This document shows, one piece after another, positions 27,652 to 36,095 of a DNA stretch of 64,000 nucleotides (positions are counted from its first letter, which is position 1; each line of letters starts with the position of its first letter). The position numbers and the translations under genes are program-made. The notes below the pieces were generated by a model. That model saw only the letters and a program-made list of their open reading frames with translations, ran no database searches and was not told the DNA's origin. Origin of the DNA: Bryobacterales bacterium (GTDB lineage Bacteria > Acidobacteriota > Terriglobia > Bryobacterales > Bryobacteraceae). The stretch lies in NCBI GenBank assembly GCA_016716385.1, contig JADJWL010000019.1, positions 1 through 64,000 on the forward strand, given 5' to 3'.

Positions 27652-28563
27652 ATGGGGAGAGCGACACTGTTAGCTGGTTTCATGCTGGCGGGTGTGCTTG
27701 GCGCCCAGACGCCGCATCCACTGGAGCATTCCTCCGCGCCGGCTGAGGTTCAAGGGCCGTCGCCGTTGTATCGTGTCAACGTCATCGATTCGTCGACGAT
27801 GGCAGTGAACTACTCCGCGCGCGGGACCGCGTCGAAAGTGGCTTTCCGCGGGACGGTCCTGCTGCGCGACGCTAAGGGCGAGGCGCGTGTGCGGAACCGC
27901 CAGGGAGCCATCGAGGTTGACGCCCGCATCGAAGGACTGGAGCCTCCGGGCCGCTTCGGCGAGCAGTATCTGACGTATGTCGCCTGGGCGCTGACGCCGC
28001 AGGGCCGGGCCACCAATCTCGGACAGCTTGTGCCGGACCACAAGAATCGCGCCCGCCTCCGGACGTCGACCGAATTGCAGACCTTCGCGCTGATCGTGAC
28101 GGCTGAACCGTACCATGCGGTCACGCAGCCCAGCAATGTCGTTGTGCTCGAAAACATCCGGCATGCCGAGACCTACGGTCGCATCGAGCAGATCGCAATC
28201 GCGCCGGAACTGCTGCACCGCGGCGAGATCGATTTCGACCCGAGCGCCGCGGAGCGTTACCGTCCGAACACCGGGCGCGTCAAGCTTGACGTCTACGAAG
28301 CCTTGCTCGAGTTGAACCAGGCGAAAAATGCGCTGTACCTGGCGCAATCGGCCAATGCGCACGGCCTTGCCGCCTCCGCGTATGGCCGCGCCGAGGACCT
28401 CTACCGGACAGCCAGCCAGCATTACGAAGGCAAACGCTATGGCGACGCCGTCGCCGTGGCGCGCCAAGCCACGCAGACCGCGGAAGACGCCCGGCTGGTG
28501 GCTCTGGAGCGGACGCGCGAGCGATCGCCGGCGCCGCCGGCTGCGGCATCCGGACAGGAGTAA
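27652..28563 (+). CDS. Secreted DUF4398-like protein, first gene of the C39 operon
   Basis: A 303-aa exported protein with signal peptide (MGRATLLAGFMLAGVLGAQ). The body begins with a beta-rich domain (VNVIDSSTMAVNYSARGTAS, then VAFRGTVLLRDAKG) that occurs in front of OmpA-like or DUF4398 domains in Acidobacteriota. The second half is a long helical segment (LLELNQAKNALYLAQSANA, YGRAEDLYRTASQHYEGKRY) like DUF4398, a periplasmic coiled-coil. There is no OmpA peptidoglycan-binding domain at the end, so it may be a truncated relative. GAAAGGAGA precedes the ATG. It heads a four-gene operon that ends at 30885. Confidence 0.75.
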   Translation: MGRATLLAGFMLAGVLGAQTPHPLEHSSAPAEVQGPSPLYRVNVIDSSTMAVNYSARGTASKVAFRGTVLLRDAKGEARVRNRQGAIEVDARIEGLEPPGRFGEQYLTYVAWALTPQGRATNLGQLVPDHKNRARLRTSTELQTFALIVTAEPYHAVTQPSNVVVLENIRHAETYGRIEQIAIAPELLHRGEIDFDPSAAERYRPNTGRVKLDVYEALLELNQAKNALYLAQSANAHGLAASAYGRAEDLYRTASQHYEGKRYGDAVAVARQATQTAEDARLVALERTRERSPAPPAAASGQE

Positions 28564-28577
28564 GCTGAAACTCAACC

Positions 28578-28970
28578 ATGCAGACACCCAATCTACGCAG
28601 GCCATTGGCCACCATTCTCGCGGCGGGCATGCTCGTACCCGCCGCTTTGCCCGCAGCGGAGCACGTGGTGCCGCCCGCGGCGCTACACCAGCGCGCGGCG
28701 GCATCGTCCGCGGCTCGCGACGCGAGCCTGGCGAAGGCCGCGCGGCTGTTCCAGCGGGACGAAGTCCGTTCGTCGCTGCGCGCGGCGAAGCTCGACCCCG
28801 ACACTGTCCTGCGCGCGGCGGAGTTGCTGAGCGACGAGGAGCTGCGGAGGCTTGGGGAGCGCGCCGCGGCGGTCGAGCGCGATTTCGCGGCCGGCGCCTG
28901 GTCCAACGAAACGTTGACCTACATTGTGATCGCGCTCGCAGCGGCGGTCGTGGTGCTGGTCTTGAAGTGA
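28578..28970 (+). CDS. PA2779-family small membrane-anchored protein (DUF6627-like)
   Basis: The 130-aa protein has a signal peptide (about residues 1-26), a helical, charged middle (ASLAKAARLFQRDEVRSSLR, then ELLSDEELRRLGERA) and a C-terminal membrane helix (YIVIALAAAVVVLVLK). This is the layout of the Pseudomonas PA2779 family, normally encoded beside a PA2778-type C39 peptidase, exactly as here. Its stop overlaps the next gene's GTG by 4 nt. A role as a substrate, chaperone or anchor for the peptidase is inferred from this conserved linkage; the function has not been shown. Confidence 0.82.
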   Translation: MQTPNLRRPLATILAAGMLVPAALPAAEHVVPPAALHQRAAASSAARDASLAKAARLFQRDEVRSSLRAAKLDPDTVLRAAELLSDEELRRLGERAAAVERDFAAGAWSNETLTYIVIALAAAVVVLVLK

Positions 28971-29464
28971 CCCGCCGTCTGCTGCTGGCTTCGCTCGCGG
29001 CATTCGCAACGGCCGGTGCGGCACAACTCGACGTACCCTACGTCCGCCAGGTGAAAGACGGCTGCGGCGCGGCGGTGGCCGCCATGGTCCTCGGCTACTG
29101 GGACCGCGCAGCCGCCAACCCGGAGGAGTTGCATCGCGAACTGTTCTCGCCGGAGCGCGGGGGTACTTTGGCGAGCGCGCTCCGCGATGCATTCGTGCGG
29201 CGCGGCTATCACGCGCTCGCGTTTACCGGATCGCAGGCGGATCTTGAAGAACACGTCGGTCGCGGCCGGCCTCTGATCGTTTCCCTGCGGCCAAAGGCAG
29301 GCGCTCCGTTGCACTACGTCGTGGTGGCGGGCGTTCAAGCCGGCGCCATCCTCCTGCACGATCCAGCGCGCGGTCCACTGCTGGCAGTGAAGCGCGAAGC
29401 CTTCGACCGGCAGTGGTCCGCGGCCGGCCGCTGGCTGCTCCTTGCGGTGCCGCGGTCCGCATGA
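28967..29464 (+). CDS. C39-like cysteine peptidase (PA2778-type), exported
   Basis: A 165-aa papain-like peptidase of the bacteriocin-processing C39 fold. After a short leader (MTRRLLLASLAAFATAGAA), the catalytic residues are Gln28 and Cys33 (QVKDGC), His116 (LHYVVVAG) and Asp132 (LHDPARG). This is the complete Q-C-H-D set, so it should be active in the periplasm. Unlike bacteriocin exporters it has no ABC transporter fused. In Pseudomonas PA2778 the peptidase is fused to TPR repeats; here the TPR part is in the next gene. The gene is coupled at both ends (GTGA and ATGA overlaps). Confidence 0.87.
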   Translation: MTRRLLLASLAAFATAGAAQLDVPYVRQVKDGCGAAVAAMVLGYWDRAAANPEELHRELFSPERGGTLASALRDAFVRRGYHALAFTGSQADLEEHVGRGRPLIVSLRPKAGAPLHYVVVAGVQAGAILLHDPARGPLLAVKREAFDRQWSAAGRWLLLAVPRSA

Positions 29465-30885
29465 CGGAGTGGCTGCTCCTGCTGGCGTTGCTGCCGGAGC
29501 GGTTTCTCGCGTGCGGACTCGAACAGGCGCGCGCGGACAACCGGGCGGCGGCTCAGGCGTGTCTGGAAGCAGGCCTGAGAATCGCCCCGCACGATCCCCG
29601 ATTCCTGCGTGAACTTGCCGGCTTGGCTTTCCTGCGCGAGGACCCAGCCGAAGCGAAGCGCTTGCTGCACCGCGCGGCGCGCCTCGACCCCGCCGATTCC
29701 TACACGCAGGATTTCCTCGGGACCCTCTACTTCCTGGATGGCAACACACTCGCCGCGTTGAAGTTCTGGAATCGCGCCGGCAAGCCTCGCGTGGACAGCG
29801 TCAGCCTGCCTGCGAGCGCTCCCCTGAGCGTAAGACGCGTACTTGCCTTCCCGCCCGGCCAGTCCCTGCACCGGGACGACTACGCAACGGCCGCCGCGCG
29901 CCTCGCCGCGCTCGACGTCTACGCCGCCGAGCGGCTCACGCTGGCTGCGTCTGCAGGTGAAGGGTTCTCGCTCCGCCTCGCGGCGGTGGAGCGGCCGGCT
30001 TGGGCCTTGCCCGTGGGACTCGCATCCGGGCTGCCCTACCGGACGCTCTACGCGCACCACGGGCCTGCGAGCGCCTTCTACCGCTGGCGCCCGCACCTGC
30101 GCCGCGGCTGGGCATCCTGGACCGTGCCCTGGGGCGCATCCCCGGGACGCTTCTGGCACGCCTCGTTCGACCACCGCGACGAGACGTGGAATCAGGGCGC
30201 AGGCGATTTCCCGTTTCGCTTCTGGCAGTCGGCGATCGAGATGGCCACCGTCGCCAGCGGGCGCCTCACATGGACCCTGGGCGCCCATGCCGCGCGACGC
30301 ACCGCCGGCGGGTTCTCCCTCCTCGAGCACACCTCGCTGCGCACCCGCCTCCTCCACCTGCCGGAGCGCGGTCTGCGCCTGGATTGGACCGCGCGCGGGG
30401 AAGCGGGACGCCTGTTCGGGTCCGGCGCGATGGGCGGCGTCGAGAGCGGACTGGCGCTGGTGCGCCGCCAGCCGCGCAGCGCAGCGTCGCTCCATCTGCG
30501 CACCGGACGGCGTTTCGGTCCCATACCGCTCGACCGGCTCTATTTGCTGGGCATGGATCGCGACCACGACCTGCGCCTGCGCGCCGTGCCGGGCCTCGCC
30601 GATGGCCGCAAGGGACAGGCTCCCGCCGGACGTGCCTTCGCGCTCGTCAACGCCGGTTTTGAGCGAACGGTCCTGCGCGCGGGACTGACACGGATTAGCC
30701 TCGGGCCGTTCTTCGACACAGGCTACACGGACCGCTGGTACGCCGCCACGGGCCTCGCCGCCGGCGTGGAGCCGCTCCCGGGCGTGCGGATCAACCTCTC
30801 TTACGGCTGGGATCTGCGGACGCGGCGTCCGGCGTTCTTCGCCGAACAGCCCTTCCCCGGCGGACCTGCACCCTTCAGACGGTGA
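29461..30885 (+). CDS. TPR-containing outer-membrane beta-barrel protein
   Basis: The 474-aa protein has a leader, then two TPR-like repeats (about 18-100, ACLEAGLRIAPHDPRFLREL, LLHRAARLDPADSYTQDFLG). The remainder is rich in alternating hydrophobic strands and forms a probable beta-barrel. The last 130 residues resemble the Omp85/FhaC C-terminal barrel: LLGMDRDHDLRLRAVPGLADG, FALVNAGFERTV and the LGPFFDTGYTD strand. It could be an export or insertion pore for the upstream peptidase products. The gene overlaps the C39 stop by 4 nt, and its end overlaps the convergent sialidase by 11 nt. Confidence 0.7.
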   Translation: MTEWLLLLALLPERFLACGLEQARADNRAAAQACLEAGLRIAPHDPRFLRELAGLAFLREDPAEAKRLLHRAARLDPADSYTQDFLGTLYFLDGNTLAALKFWNRAGKPRVDSVSLPASAPLSVRRVLAFPPGQSLHRDDYATAAARLAALDVYAAERLTLAASAGEGFSLRLAAVERPAWALPVGLASGLPYRTLYAHHGPASAFYRWRPHLRRGWASWTVPWGASPGRFWHASFDHRDETWNQGAGDFPFRFWQSAIEMATVASGRLTWTLGAHAARRTAGGFSLLEHTSLRTRLLHLPERGLRLDWTARGEAGRLFGSGAMGGVESGLALVRRQPRSAASLHLRTGRRFGPIPLDRLYLLGMDRDHDLRLRAVPGLADGRKGQAPAGRAFALVNAGFERTVLRAGLTRISLGPFFDTGYTDRWYAATGLAAGVEPLPGVRINLSYGWDLRTRRPAFFAEQPFPGGPAPFRR

Positions 30886-31930
30886 AGCGCGCGAACGTCA
30901 CGGTCGAACGGTAATTCGTATCCCCACGCTCGTATAGGCATCCGACCGATCCATCCGGCAGCCGGGCCAGGCAGGAGTAGCCGGAAGGTCCCGTGTGCAG
31001 CACCCGCAGCGTCCGCCACGTGCGTCCGTCGTCCTCGCTCGACCGCACGGTCATGCGTTCGCGGCGCAGGCTGGCGGGGTTCGAGAACAGGATCCGGTCC
31101 CAGGAATAGCGGACCAGGCTCGCCTGGCACACTGGTTCCACCAGCGTGCGATCCAGCCGCCGCATCCCCCAGGTCAATCCGCCGTCGTCGCTGATCGAGA
31201 CGGCGCGGCAGTTGCCGAGTTCCGGACGCTCGCCGTTGCGCTCCAGGTGATTGCGCGAGTTCAGCAGCAGGGAACCGTCCCGCCGCTCGATCACCTGCGA
31301 CTCGTTCGTATGGGCTGCCGCCGAGCCTCCCAGTTTCCAGGTCGTCCCCCGGTCGTCGCTGTAGAACACGTGCGAGTAGCGCGCGTCGCCTTCCCCGTGG
31401 TCGCACGGGATGACGAGGCGCCCGCGGACCCCGCGCTGCATCTGAATGCCGGCGCCGGGACCCGTCGCATACCAGCCCCAGTGCTTCAGCTTGACGTCGG
31501 AGGTGATCATCCGGGGCTTCGACCAACTAAGGCCGTCATCGGTAGAAGACGTGACGAAGACGTCGTCGTTATCCCGCGTGAACGGCAGCCAGAGCATGCC
31601 TGTGGCTTCCTCCACCACGGGACACGGATTCCCGATCGTGACCTTGGCCGCGCCGCCTTCCTCGTAGACAATCTCCTGCTTCGACCACGTGCGCCCGCCA
31701 TCCGTACTGCGCTTCACCAGCAGATCGATATCGCCGTGGTCGCGCGCATCGTCCTTGCGGCCTTCGATGAACGCGACGAGCGTGCCGTTCTTCGTCACGA
31801 TGAGCGAAGGGATGCGGTAGGTGTGGTAGCCGTCCTGCCCCGCGGTCCAGATGGGTTGCTGCTCGGCCTCGGCGGCGCGCAGCCGGGAAGCCGCACCCGC
31901 CAGTCCCGCGATGAAGAAACGCCGGTTCAT
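30875..31930 (-). CDS. Exo-alpha-sialidase with complete YRIP and Asp-box set
   Basis: A 351-aa secreted GH33-like sialidase. A twin-arginine-type leader (MNRRFFIAGLAGAASRLRAA) precedes the YRIP motif (Arg39, the triad arginine that binds the sialic-acid carboxylate). Five Asp boxes follow: STDGGRTW, STDDGLSW, SDDRGTTW, SDDGGLTW, SEDDGRTW. This copy looks catalytically competent. It starts 88 nt after the esterase gene stop on the same strand, which suggests co-expression with that esterase and deacylation of modified sugars before cleavage. Confidence 0.88.
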   Translation of the reverse strand: MNRRFFIAGLAGAASRLRAAEAEQQPIWTAGQDGYHTYRIPSLIVTKNGTLVAFIEGRKDDARDHGDIDLLVKRSTDGGRTWSKQEIVYEEGGAAKVTIGNPCPVVEEATGMLWLPFTRDNDDVFVTSSTDDGLSWSKPRMITSDVKLKHWGWYATGPGAGIQMQRGVRGRLVIPCDHGEGDARYSHVFYSDDRGTTWKLGGSAAAHTNESQVIERRDGSLLLNSRNHLERNGERPELGNCRAVSISDDGGLTWGMRRLDRTLVEPVCQASLVRYSWDRILFSNPASLRRERMTVRSSEDDGRTWRTLRVLHTGPSGYSCLARLPDGSVGCLYERGDTNYRSTVTFARFTV

Positions 31931-31933
31931 CGT

Positions 31934-34018
31934 TCAGATCTCCAGTTGAAATTTCGCCGCCGCGCCGGCCTTGCTGTACGCATCCTGCGCCGCGCGGAAC
32001 GTCTGCCGGACGAGCCCCGCCGGCGCCGGACGCCGCATGGCATCCACGGGACGAACGATGCGCAGCTCCCTCGGCGCCAGCGCCGCCGCCACCTGCGGCA
32101 GGTCGAACGACAGCAGGATATCGCGGACGAAGCTGCTCGCGTTGTGCACGTACCGATCGGTGGACGCCAGCGTCCCATACGACAACAGACCCCGCTCGCA
32201 GGTGACCGATTCGATACGCGGGTCGAGCACGGCGGCCAGCAGCACCCATAGTGCTCCGGCGCCTACCCCGATAGCCTCGACGCCCTGCCGGCCGCCGCGG
32301 CTCAGTGCGTAGTCCACGCTTCGCACGACGTCCTGCACCCGCATCCCGCACAGGCAGCGGTCGAGATACCAGGCCATGTACGCCATCGCGGTCTCGACGT
32401 TGAACAGAAACCCGTAGGGCTGCGGCCGCTCGCCAGGAGGCGCCTGGCGCGGCCTGGTGTCGCCGATGCCACGCACGTCCACCGCGACCGCGGTGCGCCC
32501 TGCCAGCGCCATGCGTTCGAGGCGGCCGAACTCCATGCCGTCGGCTTGCTTGCCACCCTCGTGGACGTAGAGCAGCGTGCGCCCATCTGTGGGACGTTCC
32601 GGCAGGAACACCCACGCCGGGATGTAGATGCCGGGTTCGGACAGAAATTCTACCTTCTCGATGCGATATCCGCGGCGCGGCGTAGTCGTCTCAATCCGCG
32701 AATCGAGTGCGCCGTCGGGACGACGGTACCGCAGCAGGCGCGCCAGAACGGCCGGATCCGTCGGACGGTCCGGATGCGGGGGCAGCGTGCGCTGGCGCCT
32801 TGCGATGCGCTGGTTCACCAGGTCGCCGCGTCCGGCCCAGCGCAGCGAACCGCCAGGCACCGTGTACAGCGTCTCCGGCTCCTCGACCTGGATCTCGGGC
32901 TCGCGGTCCGGACCGGGGCGTCCGAGGAACCAGTGACTGAACCAGCGGGCGGCAGCCAGGCGCAGTTTCGACGTCCAGGCATGTGGATCGGTCGCCTCCT
33001 CGGTGGCGAACTTCTCCTCCACGCCCAGCAGCTTGTACCGCTCCCGGACATGCGCCGCGGCCTTGTCGAAGCGTGGGTTGTAGTTTTCGATCAGCGCCAG
33101 CAGCGGGCGCGGCGCGATCGCCACGTGCATGTCGCACAGGTCGACGCCGTGCACCGCCGCCGGAAACAGGTTCTGCTCCACGTCCGAAGGGCCGATGCGC
33201 GACTCCGGCCGCAGATCGATCGGCCAGCGATGTGCGGTGCCGCCCTGGCTGATCACGGCGCACTGCACACGCTCGTCGATGGCGCTGATGAACATGGTCA
33301 GAGTGCCGCCGCCGGAGTGCCCCGCACAGCCAATGCGCGACGCATCCACCTCAGGCCGCGTCAGCAGATAGTCAATAGCGCGGATGCCGTCCCAGACGCG
33401 GTACTGCGTTAGGTCCTCGCCCATCAGCAGCAACTGCTGGCCGGCCATGGAATGTTCCGTCGTCGCACCGCCGACCTCGGTCTCGCCGGTCAACGGATCC
33501 CAATATTGGCGGCGCTCGCCCTGGCCCACCGGATCGAAGGCGAGCACCACGAGACCGCTATGCGCCATCGTCTGGTACGCCGCCTGGTAGCTCGGCTGGA
33601 TGCGCGCATCGGCGTAGTGCCCGCAGGGCGAGATGATGCCAGGGAACGGTCCCGCCCCTTGGGGGATGTAGAGCGTCGCGGGCACCCAGAAATCCGGGCG
33701 GCTTTGAAACAATACGGTCTCGACCCGGTAGCCGGGGCGCGAGAACCGACCCACGATCTCCGGGTTCAGCGGCGTGCGCTCCGGCATGCCGTGCATCATT
33801 TCCCGCATGCGCGCGCGCACCAGGCGGTTGCGCTCCAGAAGTTGGGCCGGCGTGGTAATGGCGGCGCGCTCTTCGTCCCAACGGGCAGCCAGCGTGTTCA
33901 ACTGGCTCGTCAGGTGGGTGAGCAGCATGTCGGGTAGTACGTCCGAGTGCAAAGGAGGATGCGCGGCGGGCAGGGACGCTCCCGCCGCCAAAGACGCGAC
34001 AAACGTTCGGCGGCGCAT
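31934..34018 (-). CDS. Secreted tandem alpha/beta-hydrolase (acetylxylan-esterase-like), second domain degenerate
   Basis: A 694-aa exported protein (MRRRTFVASLAAGASLPAA leader). The first alpha/beta-hydrolase domain (about 90-370) has oxyanion and nucleophile motifs FPGIISPCGHYADAR and GCAGHSGGGTLT, with Ser in GHSGGG, and later acid/His candidates near LLALIENYNPRFD. The second domain (about 460-690) starts with a similar lid strand (YRIEKVEFLSEPGIYIPAWVF) but its nucleophile elbow reads GVGAGALWVL, so the serine is missing. One catalytic and one structural or substrate-binding domain is inferred. Likely substrates are acetylated or acylated polysaccharides. It is followed closely by the sialidase gene. 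Confidence 0.85.
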   Translation of the reverse strand: MRRRTFVASLAAGASLPAAHPPLHSDVLPDMLLTHLTSQLNTLAARWDEERAAITTPAQLLERNRLVRARMREMMHGMPERTPLNPEIVGRFSRPGYRVETVLFQSRPDFWVPATLYIPQGAGPFPGIISPCGHYADARIQPSYQAAYQTMAHSGLVVLAFDPVGQGERRQYWDPLTGETEVGGATTEHSMAGQQLLLMGEDLTQYRVWDGIRAIDYLLTRPEVDASRIGCAGHSGGGTLTMFISAIDERVQCAVISQGGTAHRWPIDLRPESRIGPSDVEQNLFPAAVHGVDLCDMHVAIAPRPLLALIENYNPRFDKAAAHVRERYKLLGVEEKFATEEATDPHAWTSKLRLAAARWFSHWFLGRPGPDREPEIQVEEPETLYTVPGGSLRWAGRGDLVNQRIARRQRTLPPHPDRPTDPAVLARLLRYRRPDGALDSRIETTTPRRGYRIEKVEFLSEPGIYIPAWVFLPERPTDGRTLLYVHEGGKQADGMEFGRLERMALAGRTAVAVDVRGIGDTRPRQAPPGERPQPYGFLFNVETAMAYMAWYLDRCLCGMRVQDVVRSVDYALSRGGRQGVEAIGVGAGALWVLLAAVLDPRIESVTCERGLLSYGTLASTDRYVHNASSFVRDILLSFDLPQVAAALAPRELRIVRPVDAMRRPAPAGLVRQTFRAAQDAYSKAGAAAKFQLEI

Positions 34019-34494
34019 GGCTCATTATGGACCGCGCCGCTACAATGAAGAAACTCCGCGTCACACCGGGCAGCTACGGATGTATCGTGAGACCGGCGCA
34101 CGCATGCGTCTGCTGGTCGATCTCGACATCGGCGAATCGCCGGACCGGCGCTCCTTCCGCAGGGCACCTGGGCGAATCGACGCCGAAAGACCCGGACTAT
34201 TCGAACAGCAAGCCGGGTCCTACGCAGCGACAGTAATCGACCCTCTTCAGCCTGACTCTACTCAGATCAATTGACATCTAATTGAATAGACTGAGTTTAT
34301 CGTGATGACACTATCTATCCGAAACTTTCCTTGTTGGCGTGCCGATTTTTATTGACACACAAGCTGCACCATGATAGGTTACCCACATGGCACATCGCGG
34401 ATTCGCTCTTATGGGAAACCTCGCTTCTGCCTCACTCGCGGACGGTATTTCCCCAACAGAACAGCCTAATTATGTTTCGGCTGTTTTCGGCGGT
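34019..34494. other. 476-bp AT-richer gene-free stretch
   Basis: Between the esterase start and the propeller-like protein I see no conserved gene. A TACAAT box (34041-34046) and two TTGACA hexamers (34271-34276, 34352-34357) are present. A 64-codon reading frame ending at 34274 has no recognisable features. Base composition shifts toward AT after about 34230, unlike the flanking GC-rich coding DNA. Confidence 0.5.
34352..34380 (+). promoter_or_regulatory. Candidate sigma-70 promoter for the propeller/Cys-rich pair
   Basis: TTGACA (34352-34357) is followed after 17 nt by TAGGTT (34375-34380). The -35 is perfect but the -10 is weak. The start site would lie about 110 nt upstream of the chosen ATG at 34495, or close to an in-frame ATG at 34387. 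Confidence 0.35.
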
Positions 34495-35475
34495 ATGAAC
34501 CTGACTCTGCGTTTATTACCACTCCTTTGCCTGAATATCCTTCCAGGGCAGGAGATTGGCAGGAGCGAAGCGCTTCTGCCTGAATCAGTTTGGGCTGTAG
34601 GTACGTCAGCGGGGAGTCTGGTTGGCGTTCCGAACGTATCGATCTCTCACGTTGCCAAGGGCCAAGGCGCATTGTGGTTCGCTGCAAGCCCCCGTGGAAC
34701 GTCCGGGCAGGCGCTCGCGATCCAAACCGATCTTGCGGGGTCGGTTAAGGACTCGTTCGTGCTGGACGCACAGCACTTGTTTGACCTTGCGGCCGACGGA
34801 AGCGGACGAGTGGCGCTCCTCTACCCGGCCGGATCGCGGGGGTCCGATCTCGCCGTACGCGATCCCAACCAAAGGGTTCAAGTCGTTCCTGGATCTCAGG
34901 ACCGTTTCCTGCGCCGGGTGGCTTTTGTGGACGATACGATCTGTGGCCAGACAGCAGATGGCGTCATTGGTTGCATTCAAGACAATTCGTTCTCGGACGT
35001 TGGCGTCACGTCTGACGGGCTCTCACGCTACGTGATTCTTCTGGGCGGCGCTGGCCCTTTCCTCGTCCTCGTCGATCAGGAACACGGAGTCGCCCGGTGG
35101 TTGAATCGCCAGTCGAACACAGTCAGGGATATTCCACTCGGCGGTTCGGACATCGACAAAGCACGTCGAAAAGTCCTTTCGGTCAACCGAAGAGCTGCTG
35201 AACAAAATCGCCGCTACACGGAGGTATGTATTGCCGCCGCGGACCTGGATGTTGAGGGCGCTCTATTCGTTGTTCTGACTGGGCATCCCATCGCGGAAGG
35301 TGTTCCAGTGATTTCCTACAACGCGGAAGGTTCCGTCTTGCAGTCGTTCCAGCTGAAGATGCCCACCTTGTCGAACGGGCGAATATTCGGTCCGGAGTAT
35401 CTGCGCGTGGTCGACGATCATGTCGTGGTTGGCGATGGCCACGGAAATATTGCCTTGTACTCTATTCGTAAATAA
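34495..35475 (+). CDS. Secreted propeller-like protein of unknown function
   Basis: A 326-aa protein from the ATG at 34495, which gives a signal peptide (MNLTLRLLPLLCLNILPG). The body has repeated strand-turn units typical of a beta-propeller or WD-like fold (VWAVGTSAGSLVGVPNVSISH, GALWFAASPRGTSG, RYVILLGGAGPFLVLVD). I do not recognise a family, and no catalytic motif is visible. The gene is AT-richer than its neighbours. The next gene, 37 nt downstream, encodes a secreted cysteine-rich peptide, so the two probably act together. An earlier ATG at 34387 is possible, but the leader would then be internal. Confidence 0.65.
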   Translation: MNLTLRLLPLLCLNILPGQEIGRSEALLPESVWAVGTSAGSLVGVPNVSISHVAKGQGALWFAASPRGTSGQALAIQTDLAGSVKDSFVLDAQHLFDLAADGSGRVALLYPAGSRGSDLAVRDPNQRVQVVPGSQDRFLRRVAFVDDTICGQTADGVIGCIQDNSFSDVGVTSDGLSRYVILLGGAGPFLVLVDQEHGVARWLNRQSNTVRDIPLGGSDIDKARRKVLSVNRRAAEQNRRYTEVCIAAADLDVEGALFVVLTGHPIAEGVPVISYNAEGSVLQSFQLKMPTLSNGRIFGPEYLRVVDDHVVVGDGHGNIALYSIRK

Positions 35476-35512
35476 CCTGGCAATCAGACGAACTGAGCTA
35501 AAAGGAGTATTC

Positions 35513-35848
35513 ATGATGATCGTGACGAATGTAGCGCTTCGACGGGTCTTGATCGTCATCTGTATGACGATCTTGTGCAGCCCGCATTCTTCATCAGAAC
35601 CTACTTGTAGCACCGTCCAAGTGAGTTGCGGTACCTGTTTTCGTAATTGCTGCAGCGGCTATGAGGGCGATTGCAGCAGCGAGACAGTTCAACAGATCCA
35701 AATGCCCCCTACGAACATCCAATGCATCCGAGACCTGAACTGTGGAGGGGGACCACAGTGCAATCGGTGGGAGATACGCGTCACCGGTCTTGAATGCAAA
35801 TCTGGAGAGTTCTACATGGCGTTTCTCAACGTCTGCTGTGCCAGGTAG
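35513..35848 (+). CDS. Small secreted cysteine-rich protein (111 aa)
   Basis: An AAAGGAG site precedes the ATG at 35513. A signal peptide (about residues 1-28) is followed by a mature region of about 80 residues with 12 cysteines, including CSTVQVSCGTCFRNCCSG and a terminal NVCCAR. The even number and the adjacent pairs suggest up to six disulfides, as in knottin- or toxin-like secreted peptides. No family is recognised. It lies directly after the secreted propeller-like protein and is AT-richer than its surroundings. Possible roles include a matrix, inhibitor or effector peptide; none is shown by the sequence. Confidence 0.72.
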   Translation: MMIVTNVALRRVLIVICMTILCSPHSSSEPTCSTVQVSCGTCFRNCCSGYEGDCSSETVQQIQMPPTNIQCIRDLNCGGGPQCNRWEIRVTGLECKSGEFYMAFLNVCCAR

Positions 35849-35908
35849 CCGGACCATAGTGCCGATAGAGCTTCTGCTTGCGCTCGTTGACTGGACAATG
35901 GCCGTCAG

Positions 35909-36061
35909 ATGGATAGCGCCTACCGGCGCAAGGGCGGCGACAAGCTCGGCTTCGTCCACGTCGCCACACCTTGGCCCACCATCAATTTGTCCGACCGGAT
36001 GCAAGCCATCCGCGGCGGCCGCGTCGAGGCCGTCTGGCCCGTGATGGCGACAGAGGTTTGA
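35909..36061 (+). pseudogene. Possible remnant ORF (50 codons)
   Basis: A short reading frame (MDSAYRRKGGDKLGFVHV, then IRGGRVEAVWPV) has the density and composition of a conserved protein end. It has no ribosome-binding site, and an in-frame stop lies seven codons upstream. It looks like the 3' end of a larger, otherwise lost gene rather than an independent gene. I could not name the family. Confidence 0.3.
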
Positions 36062-36078
36062 CATCCCCGTGACGCCAT

Positions 36079-36087
36079 TGCTATACC
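36079..36087 (+). promoter_or_regulatory. Extended -10 element before the aminotransferase operon
   Basis: TGCTATACC (TGn plus TATACC) ends 8 nt before the ATG at 36096. The gap (CATCGTAA) contains no ribosome-binding site. Confidence 0.45.
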
Positions 36088-36095
36088 CATCGTAA

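Noticed and set aside
34080..34274. 64-codon frame in the AT-richer gap
   Set aside because: No ribosome-binding site, domain or compositional sign of coding.
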